From assembly GCF_029714325.1 (NCBI RefSeq), contig NZ_CP121666.1:8091001-8155000 (forward strand): a stretch of DNA of 64,000 nucleotides, read 5' to 3'. Positions 56,648 through 64,000 of this stretch are shown here, piece after piece. A program made the position numbers and the translations under genes. The stretch is from Bradyrhizobium sp. CB1717. Lineage in GTDB: Bacteria > Pseudomonadota > Alphaproteobacteria > Rhizobiales > Xanthobacteraceae. The notes beneath the pieces were generated by a model that was not told the origin of the DNA, did not search any database, and worked only from the letters and a program-made list of their open reading frames with translations. The stretch's first letter is position 1, and each line of letters starts with the position of its first letter.

Positions 56648-56835
56648 GCGATCCATCCTACTTGGTGCCAATTGATCGATAGTCGCAAACGTCGCGGCTC
56701 CATTGCAAAACGTCCTGTGGGCTTTATCTGGGCAGGTAAGATACCGACGTCAAGCAGACGAGCTCCCCAAAAAGGTCTCATCAGGTCATGGATGTCTAGC
56801 CATGTCCGTTGTAAGGACCGGCACCGCGCGAGGAA

Positions 56836-58881
56836 ATGATGGGTGATACCACACCTCATCTGATGATCTGCACCTGCGAGAAGACCATGCCGCTCGACGC
56901 GCAGGCAATTGGCCGCGGCTGTGCGGGCCAGATTGCTCAGGCGAACCAACTCTGCGGCCTCGAGATCGACCGGTTCAAGGCGGCGATCATTGATGGTGTA
57001 CCTGTTACCGTCGCCTGCACCCAGGAAGCATCGTTGTTCCGCGAGATTGCCGAATATCTAGCTTCCTCATCAGCGCTTACCTTCGTCAATATTCGAGAAA
57101 CCGCGGGGTGGTCGAAGGATGCGGCCGCGGCTGGTCCGAAGACCGCAGCGTTGATTGCGGCGGCAGCCGAAGACTGGTCACCGGTCGCGGCGGTGATGCT
57201 CGAGAGCAACGGCGTCGCTCTGATCTACGGCCGCGACGAAGTGGCGATCGAGGTGGGGCGCCGGCTCGCCGACCGCCTCGACATCACAGTGGTCCTGACT
57301 GAGCCTGCGGACGCGCCACCTCCCCCCTCAAACGAGTTTCCGATCGTGAGGGGAAGGGTGCGCAATGGGCGTGGGCATCTTGGTCAATTCGAGCTCACGA
57401 TCGACGACTATGCATTCCCTGCGCCTTCGTCGCGCCGCCGGCTGGAATTCGGAGTTCCGCGAGATGGCGCAGTTTCGACCTGCGACCTCGTGCTGGATCT
57501 GAGCGGTGACCCGCCGATGTTTCCCGCCCACGAATTGCGGCCGGGCTATTTGCGAGCCGATCCCCGTGATCGCGCCGCGGTCGAAAAAGTGATCGCGGAC
57601 GCCGGCCATCTGGTCGGCAGTTTCGAAAAGCCGCGCTTCATCGAGTTTGACGATTCGCTCTGTGCCCATTCGCGCTCCGGAATTACAGGCTGTACCCGCT
57701 GCCTCGACCTGTGCCCCACTGGCGCGATCACGACAGACGGCAACGCGGTGGCAATCGACCCCGCCATCTGCGCAGGCTGTGGGTCCTGCGCCGCGGCGTG
57801 CCCAACGGGAGCGGCATCCTATGCACTGCCGGCCGCAGATGCGCTGATCCGACGATTACGCACGCTGGTGCAAGTCTACCGCAAGGCTGGCGGCGTCAAT
57901 GCCGTCGTGCTGTTTCACGATGCTGATCACGGCGCGCCGCTCATCGACGCGCTGGCGCGCTTTGGCGACGGCCTGCCGGCGAACGTGCTTCCACTCCGGG
58001 TCAACGAAGTCACGCAGGTCGGGACCGAGACGATCGCTGCGTCGTTCGCTTACGGCGCAGTCGGCGTCGCGTTGCTGACACGTGCACGGGCTCGTCACGA
58101 TTCTCTTGGCCTGCGACGGGTTGTCGAGACGTCGGAGACTATCGTCGCAGCGCTCGGCTTCGGTGATGGTCTGGTGCGCATCATCGAGTCCGATGACCCC
58201 GATCAACTCCGATCGGCGCTGGATGCAGCGCCTGTTGGTGTTGCAAGCCAAAAGCCTCCAAGCTTTATTCCGCGTGGCGCCAAGCGTAGCCTGATCGAAA
58301 CGGTTTTTCGCGAGCTGCATTTCGCGGCACCAATGCCGGTCGATACCGTGGCCCTTGCGCCCCTTGCCCCGTTCGGGAGCGTGCTGCTAAATGATGAGAG
58401 CTGCACACTCTGTCACTCCTGTGTGGCCGCTTGCCCGACCAGCGCACTGTCGGACAATCCGGACCGCGCAATGCTCCTTTTCACCGAGAGCATCTGCGTT
58501 CAATGTGGGCTGTGTGAGGCGACATGTCCAGAGGACGCCATAACACTGCAACCGCAACTGGATTTCCGTGCCTGGAACGCTCCGAAGCGGGTGTTGAAGG
58601 AAGAGGATCCGTTCCAATGCATCGCTTGTGGCAAGCCCTTCGGCACGAAAAGCACAATCGAACGCGTGGTCGCCAAACTTGAGCAAACGCATTGGATGTT
58701 TGCCGGCGTCAATGCACGGCGGATTGATGTCGTGAAGATGTGCGAGAACTGCCGCGTCGAAGCCGTCGTCAACGAAAGTTTCGACCCTCACGCGGCGCCG
58801 CGCCCGCCGACCGTGACCACCGATGATTATTTGCGTCCCGAGGCGGGGAAGGACAATCCGACCAACAAGGCCTTCAAATAG
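56836..58881 (+). CDS. Large ferredoxin-like 4Fe-4S protein of the formate dehydrogenase locus
   Basis: 681 residues. N-terminus LMICTCEKTMPLDAQAIGRG resembles the beginning of other cysteine-rich reductase proteins. Two dicluster regions: CTRCLDLCPTGAITTDGN with CAGCGSCAAACPTGAASYAL in the first half, and CTLCHSCVAACPTSALSDNP with CVQCGLCEATCPEDAITLQ in the second. A C-x2-C pair (CIACGKPFG) and CENCR end it. It might be an electron donor or scaffold for cluster loading. Start at MMGDTTPHL. It precedes the Mrp gene by 26 bp. Confidence 0.85.
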   Translation: MMGDTTPHLMICTCEKTMPLDAQAIGRGCAGQIAQANQLCGLEIDRFKAAIIDGVPVTVACTQEASLFREIAEYLASSSALTFVNIRETAGWSKDAAAAGPKTAALIAAAAEDWSPVAAVMLESNGVALIYGRDEVAIEVGRRLADRLDITVVLTEPADAPPPPSNEFPIVRGRVRNGRGHLGQFELTIDDYAFPAPSSRRRLEFGVPRDGAVSTCDLVLDLSGDPPMFPAHELRPGYLRADPRDRAAVEKVIADAGHLVGSFEKPRFIEFDDSLCAHSRSGITGCTRCLDLCPTGAITTDGNAVAIDPAICAGCGSCAAACPTGAASYALPAADALIRRLRTLVQVYRKAGGVNAVVLFHDADHGAPLIDALARFGDGLPANVLPLRVNEVTQVGTETIAASFAYGAVGVALLTRARARHDSLGLRRVVETSETIVAALGFGDGLVRIIESDDPDQLRSALDAAPVGVASQKPPSFIPRGAKRSLIETVFRELHFAAPMPVDTVALAPLAPFGSVLLNDESCTLCHSCVAACPTSALSDNPDRAMLLFTESICVQCGLCEATCPEDAITLQPQLDFRAWNAPKRVLKEEDPFQCIACGKPFGTKSTIERVVAKLEQTHWMFAGVNARRIDVVKMCENCRVEAVVNESFDPHAAPRPPTVTTDDYLRPEAGKDNPTNKAFK

Positions 58882-58907
58882 GCTGCCGGTCCGTCAGGAG
58901 AATCGGC

Positions 58908-59759
58908 ATGTCCGTTACCGAGACCCAAGCAAGGGGACGCGCGACTTCGAAGCCAATCGGTATTCCAGGTATCAAACATATTGTTGCAGTCGCTTCCGGT
59001 AAGGGCGGTGTCGGAAAGTCCACGACGTCGTGCAACCTCGCGCTTGGATTCGCCGCGCACGGGCTGAAGGTCGGCATACTCGATGCGGACATCTACGGTC
59101 CTTCGCAGCCAAAACTATTCGGGCTGCGTGGCAAGCCGCGGCTGATCGGGGCGCGCACACTGGAGCCGATGGAGAGGTTCGGCGTGAAAGTCATGTCGGT
59201 CGGCTTTCTCGTCGAAGAAGCCCTCGCAATGATCTGGCGTGGGCCGATGGTGATATCGGCCATCACCCAGATGCTGGACGAAGTCGCATGGGGAGATCTA
59301 GATGTGCTCGTCATCGATCTGCCGCCCGGCACCGGCGATGCGTCACTCACGATCGCACAACAGACGCCGCTCGCAGGCGCGGTTATCGTTTCGACGCCGC
59401 AGGACATTGCGTTAATCGATACAAGGCGCAGCGTCGCAATGTTTCGGAAGGTCAATGTGCCATTGCTCGGCATTATCGAGAACATGTCGAGCTTTTGCTG
59501 TCCCGATTGTGGCCACGTATCGCCGATCTTTGGCCATGGCGGCGCACGGATCGAGGCCGAACGGATCGGTGTGCCCTTCCTGGGAGAGATACCCCTGGAC
59601 ATTCGAATTCGTATGACGTCGGATGAGGGGCGCCCGATCGTTGCAACGGAACCCGAGAGCGTCCACGCCAAGCTCTACATCGGGATCGCCCGTCACGTCT
59701 GGCTGGCGCTGTCGACGGGACGGGCCAATAAGCCCGCACCGCGTATCGTCATCGAATGA
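58908..59759 (+). CDS. Mrp/ApbC-type Fe-S cluster carrier ATPase
   Basis: 283 residues. P-loop ASGKGGVGKSTTSCNLALG, switch DLPPGTGDASLTIAQQTPL and Walker-B-like VLVIDLPPG, the cysteines CPDCG for the bridging cluster, and GVPFLGEIPLDIRIR near the end. It lacks the DUF59 domain often found before it, but a free DUF971 protein is in the same cluster. Ribosome binding site TCAGGAGAA before the ATG. It probably loads Fe-S clusters into the formate dehydrogenase parts. Unrelated to the Mrp antiporter above. Confidence 0.93.
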   Translation: MSVTETQARGRATSKPIGIPGIKHIVAVASGKGGVGKSTTSCNLALGFAAHGLKVGILDADIYGPSQPKLFGLRGKPRLIGARTLEPMERFGVKVMSVGFLVEEALAMIWRGPMVISAITQMLDEVAWGDLDVLVIDLPPGTGDASLTIAQQTPLAGAVIVSTPQDIALIDTRRSVAMFRKVNVPLLGIIENMSSFCCPDCGHVSPIFGHGGARIEAERIGVPFLGEIPLDIRIRMTSDEGRPIVATEPESVHAKLYIGIARHVWLALSTGRANKPAPRIVIE

Positions 59760-59841
59760 ATATTGCGTGAGTCCACCGCTGGTGCCTGGCCGACCGGGCT
59801 GGCAACGGCCCGAACCTCGTGGCCGGAAACCTCAAATTGGC

Positions 59842-60849
59842 TCAACTTGTCGGTTCGAGATGTCGGATCGGCAGGCCGACCAGCAGGTTCTGCGGTTTCA
59901 TATGGAGCATTTTATCGGGTGTCATGGCCAGGATCAGATAGACGGGCTCCGACCCGATGTTGTCGACGATCATCGTGCGGTCGTGGAACGTCAGCCGGTA
60001 CAGGCCGACGATGCTCGCTTCGCTCCTCGGGTCAAGCGAACCGGCATTCCACAAGGTATCGCCAACTTGCGTCCCCACCGCATCAAGACCAAGATACCAA
60101 CTAAATCTGACGTCGTGCAGTTCCGTCAGCGGCTCGATCTCGACGTCGATCGCGAGCATATGCTTGATCCAGCTCACCATCACCTCACCGAGTTTTGCCA
60201 ATCCGGACCGACCACCGGTAAGGTCGAGCGCCATGTCAAAAGCATCGCTACGCTCCCAGTAAGTATGCGCAGACTCCTCAGCCATGACGTCGATCGACGA
60301 TTCCGCCGCGGACTCGAGCATGGCTATCAGCGGCGACAACGGTGCGCTTTCGGTACCGGCGATGGTCTCCTCATCGGCGGCGATCAACGCACCTTCACGT
60401 ACCGTCAGCCGTTGCCGACGAAACAACAATTCAGCGGCTCGAAGCACAAATGGATCATTGCAACCGTCGAGGGCGTTGCGGAGGATCAGCTGAACCAGCT
60501 GGTTTAGAAACAGGGGTGGCGTCTTGCCGACGTCGCGACGGACAAGATCCAAGTAGGCAGCTTCCAGCGTTCTCTGCTGCAGAAGACGATCGCGAAAGCC
60601 GATGATGAGGCTCCAGTTCTCTCGCGCGTCGGCGTCGAGCAGCGCTGCAATTTCTTCGTCTCTGACGCGGCGGCGCGGATCGGAAAGTACCGCGGCATAC
60701 AAGGTATGTTCAGCCAGACATGCCTCGGGCGGCGGAATCAGTTCCGGTCGCGCCAGATAAGCCTTCAAAAGCTCATCAGTTATGAGCAAGCCGCCACCGC
60801 CGTCTCTATCCGTCAAGTGGTGACCGCAAGAAAGCCAAAAGTCTTTCAT
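59842..60849 (-). CDS. DUF6352 family protein
   Basis: 335 residues. DFWLSCGHHLTDRDGGGGLL, TDELLKAYLARPELIPPPEA, CLAEHTLYAAVLSDPRRRVR and DEEIAALLDADARENWSLII are as I recall from DUF6352. Its last part reads YLGLDAVGTQVGDTLWNAG. Convergent with the Mrp gene. Members sit in formate dehydrogenase clusters of Hyphomicrobiales. The function is unknown. Confidence 0.82.
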   Translation of the reverse strand: MKDFWLSCGHHLTDRDGGGGLLITDELLKAYLARPELIPPPEACLAEHTLYAAVLSDPRRRVRDEEIAALLDADARENWSLIIGFRDRLLQQRTLEAAYLDLVRRDVGKTPPLFLNQLVQLILRNALDGCNDPFVLRAAELLFRRQRLTVREGALIAADEETIAGTESAPLSPLIAMLESAAESSIDVMAEESAHTYWERSDAFDMALDLTGGRSGLAKLGEVMVSWIKHMLAIDVEIEPLTELHDVRFSWYLGLDAVGTQVGDTLWNAGSLDPRSEASIVGLYRLTFHDRTMIVDNIGSEPVYLILAMTPDKMLHMKPQNLLVGLPIRHLEPTS

Positions 60850-60993
60850 TCACCCTCACGCGAACGTTGCGAGATCTGATCTCAATCATCGCGCCTTTGA
60901 ACCTCGAATGCAATAATCTGGCTCGATGCACGCGTGCTGCGAAATCCCTAAGGATAACGCAGCAACTTACGCTCGATAACAATGCACTGAACT

Positions 60994-61013
60994 GGCAACA
61001 AAATTCGTTTGTC
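60994..61013 (+). promoter_or_regulatory. Copy of the recurring AATTCGTTTGTC dyad
   Basis: GGCAACAAAATTCGTTTGTC. The following bases CTAACGTC are also shared with the copy at 62.5 kb (19 bases identical in all). It lies 85 bp before the next open frame. Confidence 0.66.
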
Positions 61014-61098
61014 TAACGTCACTGGAAGATAGATCGTCGTCGTTCGCGATCGAGGCGGACGCTGATCGGTCGAGATTGGCTCAATGAAATGAAGGTGG

Positions 61099-61650
61099 GT
61101 GTTGCGGCGACGTCACATTGGGCCAGGGAGAAGATCGTGGCGAAGGTCTCTTGTGTGCTCGCTGCCGCCCTCACCGGTCCGTTCCGGATCTCCTTCATGT
61201 CACATCTCGCTGCCGAAGCAGGTGACGGGCGCGCTCTGCTATCGAATGACGATGGCTTGCCGGCGTACCGCCGAACCGGAGAGGGGCGATCCTTCGTTCA
61301 GGCGGCGCTCGCTGAGCTTCCAGATCACGCCCGAGCCCAGGCCGCGTGGATGCGAGACGACCCTCGATCAACTCACCATGTCCGGCGAAGAGAGTACGCC
61401 CCTTTCGATGGCGCTCCGCAACCATTGCGTCACTTCGATTGCCGTCGGTGTCGCAATCGAAATCGAGAATGAATCCACGCCAAGGCTCGCCACTGACCTC
61501 GACACCATTGTGGTCGCCGGGGAGGATGTCTGCGGCGGCGAAAAACAGAGCGGAGCGGTGCAGCCCTTCGTCGAACCGCAACGATCCGCGGGAGATGCCG
61601 CATTCACCGGCGCAGACACGTTCTGGCAAGCATTGAAGCGCGAGGGATGA
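61099..61650 (+). CDS. Unassigned open frame, coupled to the permease gene
   Basis: The frame of the 183 codons ends in a TGA that overlaps the permease ATG by four bases, the best reason to suspect a gene. Its first 90 residues are basic and unconvincing. The second half (TTLDQLTMSGEESTPLSMAL and SIAVGVAIEIENESTP) looks more protein-like. A real start may lie within, or the 5' part may carry a frameshift: a parallel frame from 61089 (MKVGVAATSHWAREKIVAKV) is more protein-like at the start. No family recognised. Could be a pseudogene. Confidence 0.35.
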   Translation: MLRRRHIGPGRRSWRRSLVCSLPPSPVRSGSPSCHISLPKQVTGALCYRMTMACRRTAEPERGDPSFRRRSLSFQITPEPRPRGCETTLDQLTMSGEESTPLSMALRNHCVTSIAVGVAIEIENESTPRLATDLDTIVVAGEDVCGGEKQSGAVQPFVEPQRSAGDAAFTGADTFWQALKREG

Positions 61651-62345
61651 ACGACTTCGCACGATCGATCCGCGCCGCCGCCTCGCTGATCGGCGAGACC
61701 AATCCTGAGCTTCTCGACATTGTCGCTCTGTCGGTGCGCGTCAGCCTAACGGCCAGCATCGTCGCGCTGGCGATCGGCGCTCCCGTCGGCGCCTGGCTTG
61801 CAATCGCCCGCTTCCCGGGCAGGCAGGTGTTCATCGTCTTTGCCAACGCGCTACTCGGTTTGCCTCCGGTCGTGGTGGGTCTCGGGCTCTACTTATTCCT
61901 TTCGCGCTCGGGGCCCTTGGGAACTGCGGGGCTACTATTCACGCCTACTGCCATGGTGATCGCCCAAACGCTGCTTGGCGCGCCGATCGTGGTCGCGCTC
62001 GTGCACCGATCGTCCACATTGCTCTGGGCGGAGTACGGCGACCTCGCACGTACCGACGGTTTGTCGGTCCTGCGCAGCGTCGCCTTGCTGTTCGCACTCG
62101 GAAGACCATCGCTGCTGACAGCCTTCCTAGCCGCATTCGGGCGTGCCATCGCCGAGGTCGGCGCCATCATCATCGTGGGCGGCAACATACACGGTTTCAC
62201 TCGCACGATGACGACCGCGATAGTGCTCGAAACCAGCAAGGGCGACCTTCCGCTGGCGCTTGGGCTGGGGTTGATCCTGCTGATGCTGAGCGTGGCTGTC
62301 TCGACCGTCGCGCTTCTGGTAGTCGGTTGCGCTGAAGAAAAGTAG
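61647..62345 (+). CDS. TupB-like ABC transporter permease
   Basis: 232 residues, five or six helices. LDIVALSVRVSLTASIVALA, APVGAWLAIARFPGRQ, IFANALLGLPPVVVGLGLYL (cited as LLGLPPVVVGLGLYL) and the EAA-like loop FLAAFGRAIAEVGAIIIVGG fit the tungstate/molybdate permease type (TupB/ModB relatives). The neighbouring formate dehydrogenase needs Mo or W. No binding protein or ATPase gene is next to it, so the transporter is incomplete here; it may use parts encoded elsewhere. Confidence 0.82.
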   Translation: MNDFARSIRAAASLIGETNPELLDIVALSVRVSLTASIVALAIGAPVGAWLAIARFPGRQVFIVFANALLGLPPVVVGLGLYLFLSRSGPLGTAGLLFTPTAMVIAQTLLGAPIVVALVHRSSTLLWAEYGDLARTDGLSVLRSVALLFALGRPSLLTAFLAAFGRAIAEVGAIIIVGGNIHGFTRTMTTAIVLETSKGDLPLALGLGLILLMLSVAVSTVALLVVGCAEEK

Positions 62346-62510
62346 CTGCTCGCTGCCGACCTTGCACGCGGCGATGAACCCCTGCTCCTTCGGCATGATG
62401 ATCCCGTCGACTGCCGCGATAGGCACATTCTCCAGCTTCGCCAATGCGAACGATGGTAACGATGGTTTTGACATACGCCCATCCATTCAACCGAAAAACT
62501 GCATTTAGGT

Positions 62511-62530
62511 GTCAGTATAATTCGTTTGTC
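62511..62530 (+). promoter_or_regulatory. Copy of the recurring AATTCGTTTGTC dyad
   Basis: GTCAGTATAATTCGTTTGTC, followed by CTAACGTC as in the copy at 61.0 kb. It is 48 bp before the HAD phosphatase gene. The GGAGAGATCC downstream could be its ribosome binding site. Confidence 0.66.
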
Positions 62531-62578
62531 TAACGTCCATGCAGGAGAGATCCTAAAGCCTAACAAGGCGACGCGCGG

Positions 62579-63556
62579 ATGGCGATAAGCAGCGACCAGC
62601 GAAAATTGATCACGCGCGCAAACCTCAACGCCGACGGGGCCCGCTGCCATATGTTGTTCCAGCAGACCAAACGACTACCCCTACTCGACCGAAACGAGCG
62701 TCTAGAACGTCAAGCCATCGGAACAGATGTTGTGAACGGGCAGCGCGACATCCGTCTGCTATTGGCCGACGTAGACGGGACACTGGTTACCCGCGACAAG
62801 AAGCTCACCGAAGCGACAAAAGCAGCAGCTGCGGAGCTGCATGATGCCGGCCTTGTGCTTGCCATCACCAGCGGGCGCCCCCCACGCGGAATGAGCATGC
62901 TTATCGAACCGCTCAATCTGCAGGGACCAATTGCGGGCTTCAACGGCGGCGTGTTCGTTAACCCCGATCTCTCCCTCATCGAGAGCCACACGATCGATGG
63001 CGCGACAGCGAGGCAGACCCTCCAATTGATGCTCGACCATCATCTCGATGCTTGGATCTACACGGCCGATGGCTGGTTCATCCGCGACAAGAACGCTCCC
63101 CATGTTGCGCGGGAGACGTCGACGATACAATTTGATGCGACAGTCGTGGCATCCTTTAGCAACGAACATTTGGCTCGGGCTGTGAAGATCGTTGGCGTCT
63201 CCGATGATCTTAAACTGGTGGCCGATTGCGAAGAATTGGCTCAACGGGCTCTGAGCAAGACTGCAAGCGCCGCTCGTTCTCAGCCCTACTATCTTGATGT
63301 GACTCACCCGAAGGCCAACAAGGGAATGGTCGTGATCACCTTGTCCAAATTCTTCGATATTGAGCCTCGCCAGATTGCCACGATCGGGGACATGCCGAAT
63401 GATGTATTCATGTTTCGCGAGAGCGGCTTTTCCATTGCGATGGGGAATTCTAGCGACGAGGTGAAATCTCAAGCAAACGCAGTTACGGATAGCAATGAGG
63501 ATGATGGATTCGCCAAGGCGGTGCGGAAGCTAATTTTACGGCCAGCAGTCTTTTGA
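62579..63556 (+). CDS. HAD-superfamily (Cof-type) phosphatase
   Basis: 325 residues from the first ATG. HAD motif I is LLLADVDGTLVTRDKKLTEA (catalytic aspartates), motif II is LAITSGRPPRG, motif III lies in a lysine (HPKANKGMVV), and motif IV is IATIGDMPNDVFMFRESG. A Cof-type cap lies between. The first 55 residues before motif I are not family-like, so a GTG or internal ATG nearer to RDIRLLLADVDG may be the true start. Substrate unknown (sugar phosphates are typical). Confidence 0.9.
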   Translation: MAISSDQRKLITRANLNADGARCHMLFQQTKRLPLLDRNERLERQAIGTDVVNGQRDIRLLLADVDGTLVTRDKKLTEATKAAAAELHDAGLVLAITSGRPPRGMSMLIEPLNLQGPIAGFNGGVFVNPDLSLIESHTIDGATARQTLQLMLDHHLDAWIYTADGWFIRDKNAPHVARETSTIQFDATVVASFSNEHLARAVKIVGVSDDLKLVADCEELAQRALSKTASAARSQPYYLDVTHPKANKGMVVITLSKFFDIEPRQIATIGDMPNDVFMFRESGFSIAMGNSSDEVKSQANAVTDSNEDDGFAKAVRKLILRPAVF

Positions 63557-63682
63557 CATGGCGGTTGACATTGTCGCAGGACTATCATCGGCTGATGCCG
63601 CAGGTCGAAGAGGCGAGCGCGATCTTGGAGACGCGGCACGGACGTCAGCGCGGGTCGTCGCCATTTCTCCCCACCTGCGCAG

Positions 63683-64000
63683 CGGGATTTGCGCCTGGAC
63701 CTATTTCGCGGGCCCACAAACTGGGCGATGTAACTCGGGCATATTCCGAGCAGTGTGCTCGCCTGGCTGACATTCCGAAAGTACGGCTTCAGCGACGGCG
63801 CCGACTTGTTTGTTCTCATTCTCGGCTATACGTCCGTTACCGTCTATGCCAGGCGAAGCTGTGAGCGCGGTTTCGGTTTCGGAGCAGCGCGGATCATGCG
63901 ACGCGCGGGACAAATCTATGTCGCCCACGTCTTGTTACTGGCGTTCTATCTGGCCTCTATCCATTTCCTATCGCAGACTTTCAATGCTCCGGATTTCATC
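63683..64000 (+). pseudogene. OpgC-type membrane acyltransferase, damaged and cut by the window end
   Basis: The frame RDLRLDLFRGPTNWAM is followed by a TAA stop (63731-63733). It continues LGHIPSSVLAWLTFRKYGFS, DGADLFVLILGYTSVTVYAR, AARIMRRAGQIYVAHVLLLA. OpgC proteins start RDLRLD.FRG..L..IF..HIP.N..., so the stop replaces a normal codon. It is either a pseudogene or a sequence error. The rest of the gene is outside the window. Confidence 0.7.

Noticed and set aside
61195..61662. Reverse-strand 155-codon frame opposite the unassigned gene
   Set aside because: Composition typical of a shadow frame in GC-rich DNA; no ribosome binding site or family.
62127..62486. Reverse-strand frame MSKPSLPSFALAKLENVPIA overlapping the permease end
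   Set aside because: The first 45 residues look protein-like, but the frame runs into the permease in shadow; perhaps a short relic.

Overview
The window looks like a chromosomal segment of an alphaproteobacterium of the Bradyrhizobium/Rhodopseudomonas type (Hyphomicrobiales). The grounds are the high GC content, the fused MrpAB subunit, a BA14K protein, the formate dehydrogenase neighbourhood with DUF3305/DUF3306/DUF6352/DUF6505 genes, and the general gene style. This placement is an inference from family content; no rRNA or marker gene is present. All names below come from reading motifs, not from a search.

Layout. 0.5-6.5 kb: a complete, tightly overlapping Mrp (Pha) Na+/H+ antiporter operon. 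6.5-15 kb: a stress-type accessory region with a tandem universal stress protein (USP), tiny membrane proteins, three Rnk/GreA-C-like proteins, and debris of a second mrp locus and a second USP. 15.4-22 kb: a bd-type (CIO-like) quinol oxidase with its DUF2474 small subunit, an AraC-regulator relic, another tandem USP and an orphan cytochrome oxidase subunit I. 22.3-28 kb: a Liv-type ABC transporter operon headed by a USP gene. 28-32 kb: a BA14K protein and two adjacent decayed genes (GH15 glucoamylase-like and an SDR). 32-38 kb: a second stress block that repeats three small families of the first block, then DUF488 proteins and a TerC protein. 38.7-46.5 kb: a frameshifted patatin, a Rieske/AIF-type reductase overlapping folE, a VapC relic, LysR, a cytochrome c and a broken IS256-type transposase. 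46.6-60.8 kb: a membrane-bound, cysteine-type formate dehydrogenase (fdoGHI) with TorD chaperone, Tat-signal protein, DUF3305, DUF3306, DUF971, DUF6505, a biotin/lipoate-ligase-like protein, a large ferredoxin-like protein, an Mrp/ApbC Fe-S carrier and DUF6352. 61-64 kb: a TupB-like permease, a Cof-type HAD phosphatase and a damaged OpgC-like gene running off the end.

How it fits together. The gene content is about energy conservation and survival under low oxygen, ionic or envelope stress: alternative oxidases, formate respiration, Na+/H+ exchange, USPs, ferritin-like and small membrane proteins. The most interesting signal is a 20-bp imperfect inverted repeat, roughly GNCAATNAAATTCGTTTGTC. 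It occurs about a dozen times, always outside the called genes and nearly always 45-155 bp before a start codon and in the same orientation to that gene. It precedes otherwise unrelated genes (USP, oxidase, cytochrome c, formate dehydrogenase locus, HAD phosphatase, small proteins) and suggests one local regulon. It is not an FNR/FixK box (those are TTGAT...ATCAA, half-sites inverted the other way) nor a NifA site. A second theme is duplication followed by decay: a three-family module is present twice, and several genes have one intact and one broken copy.
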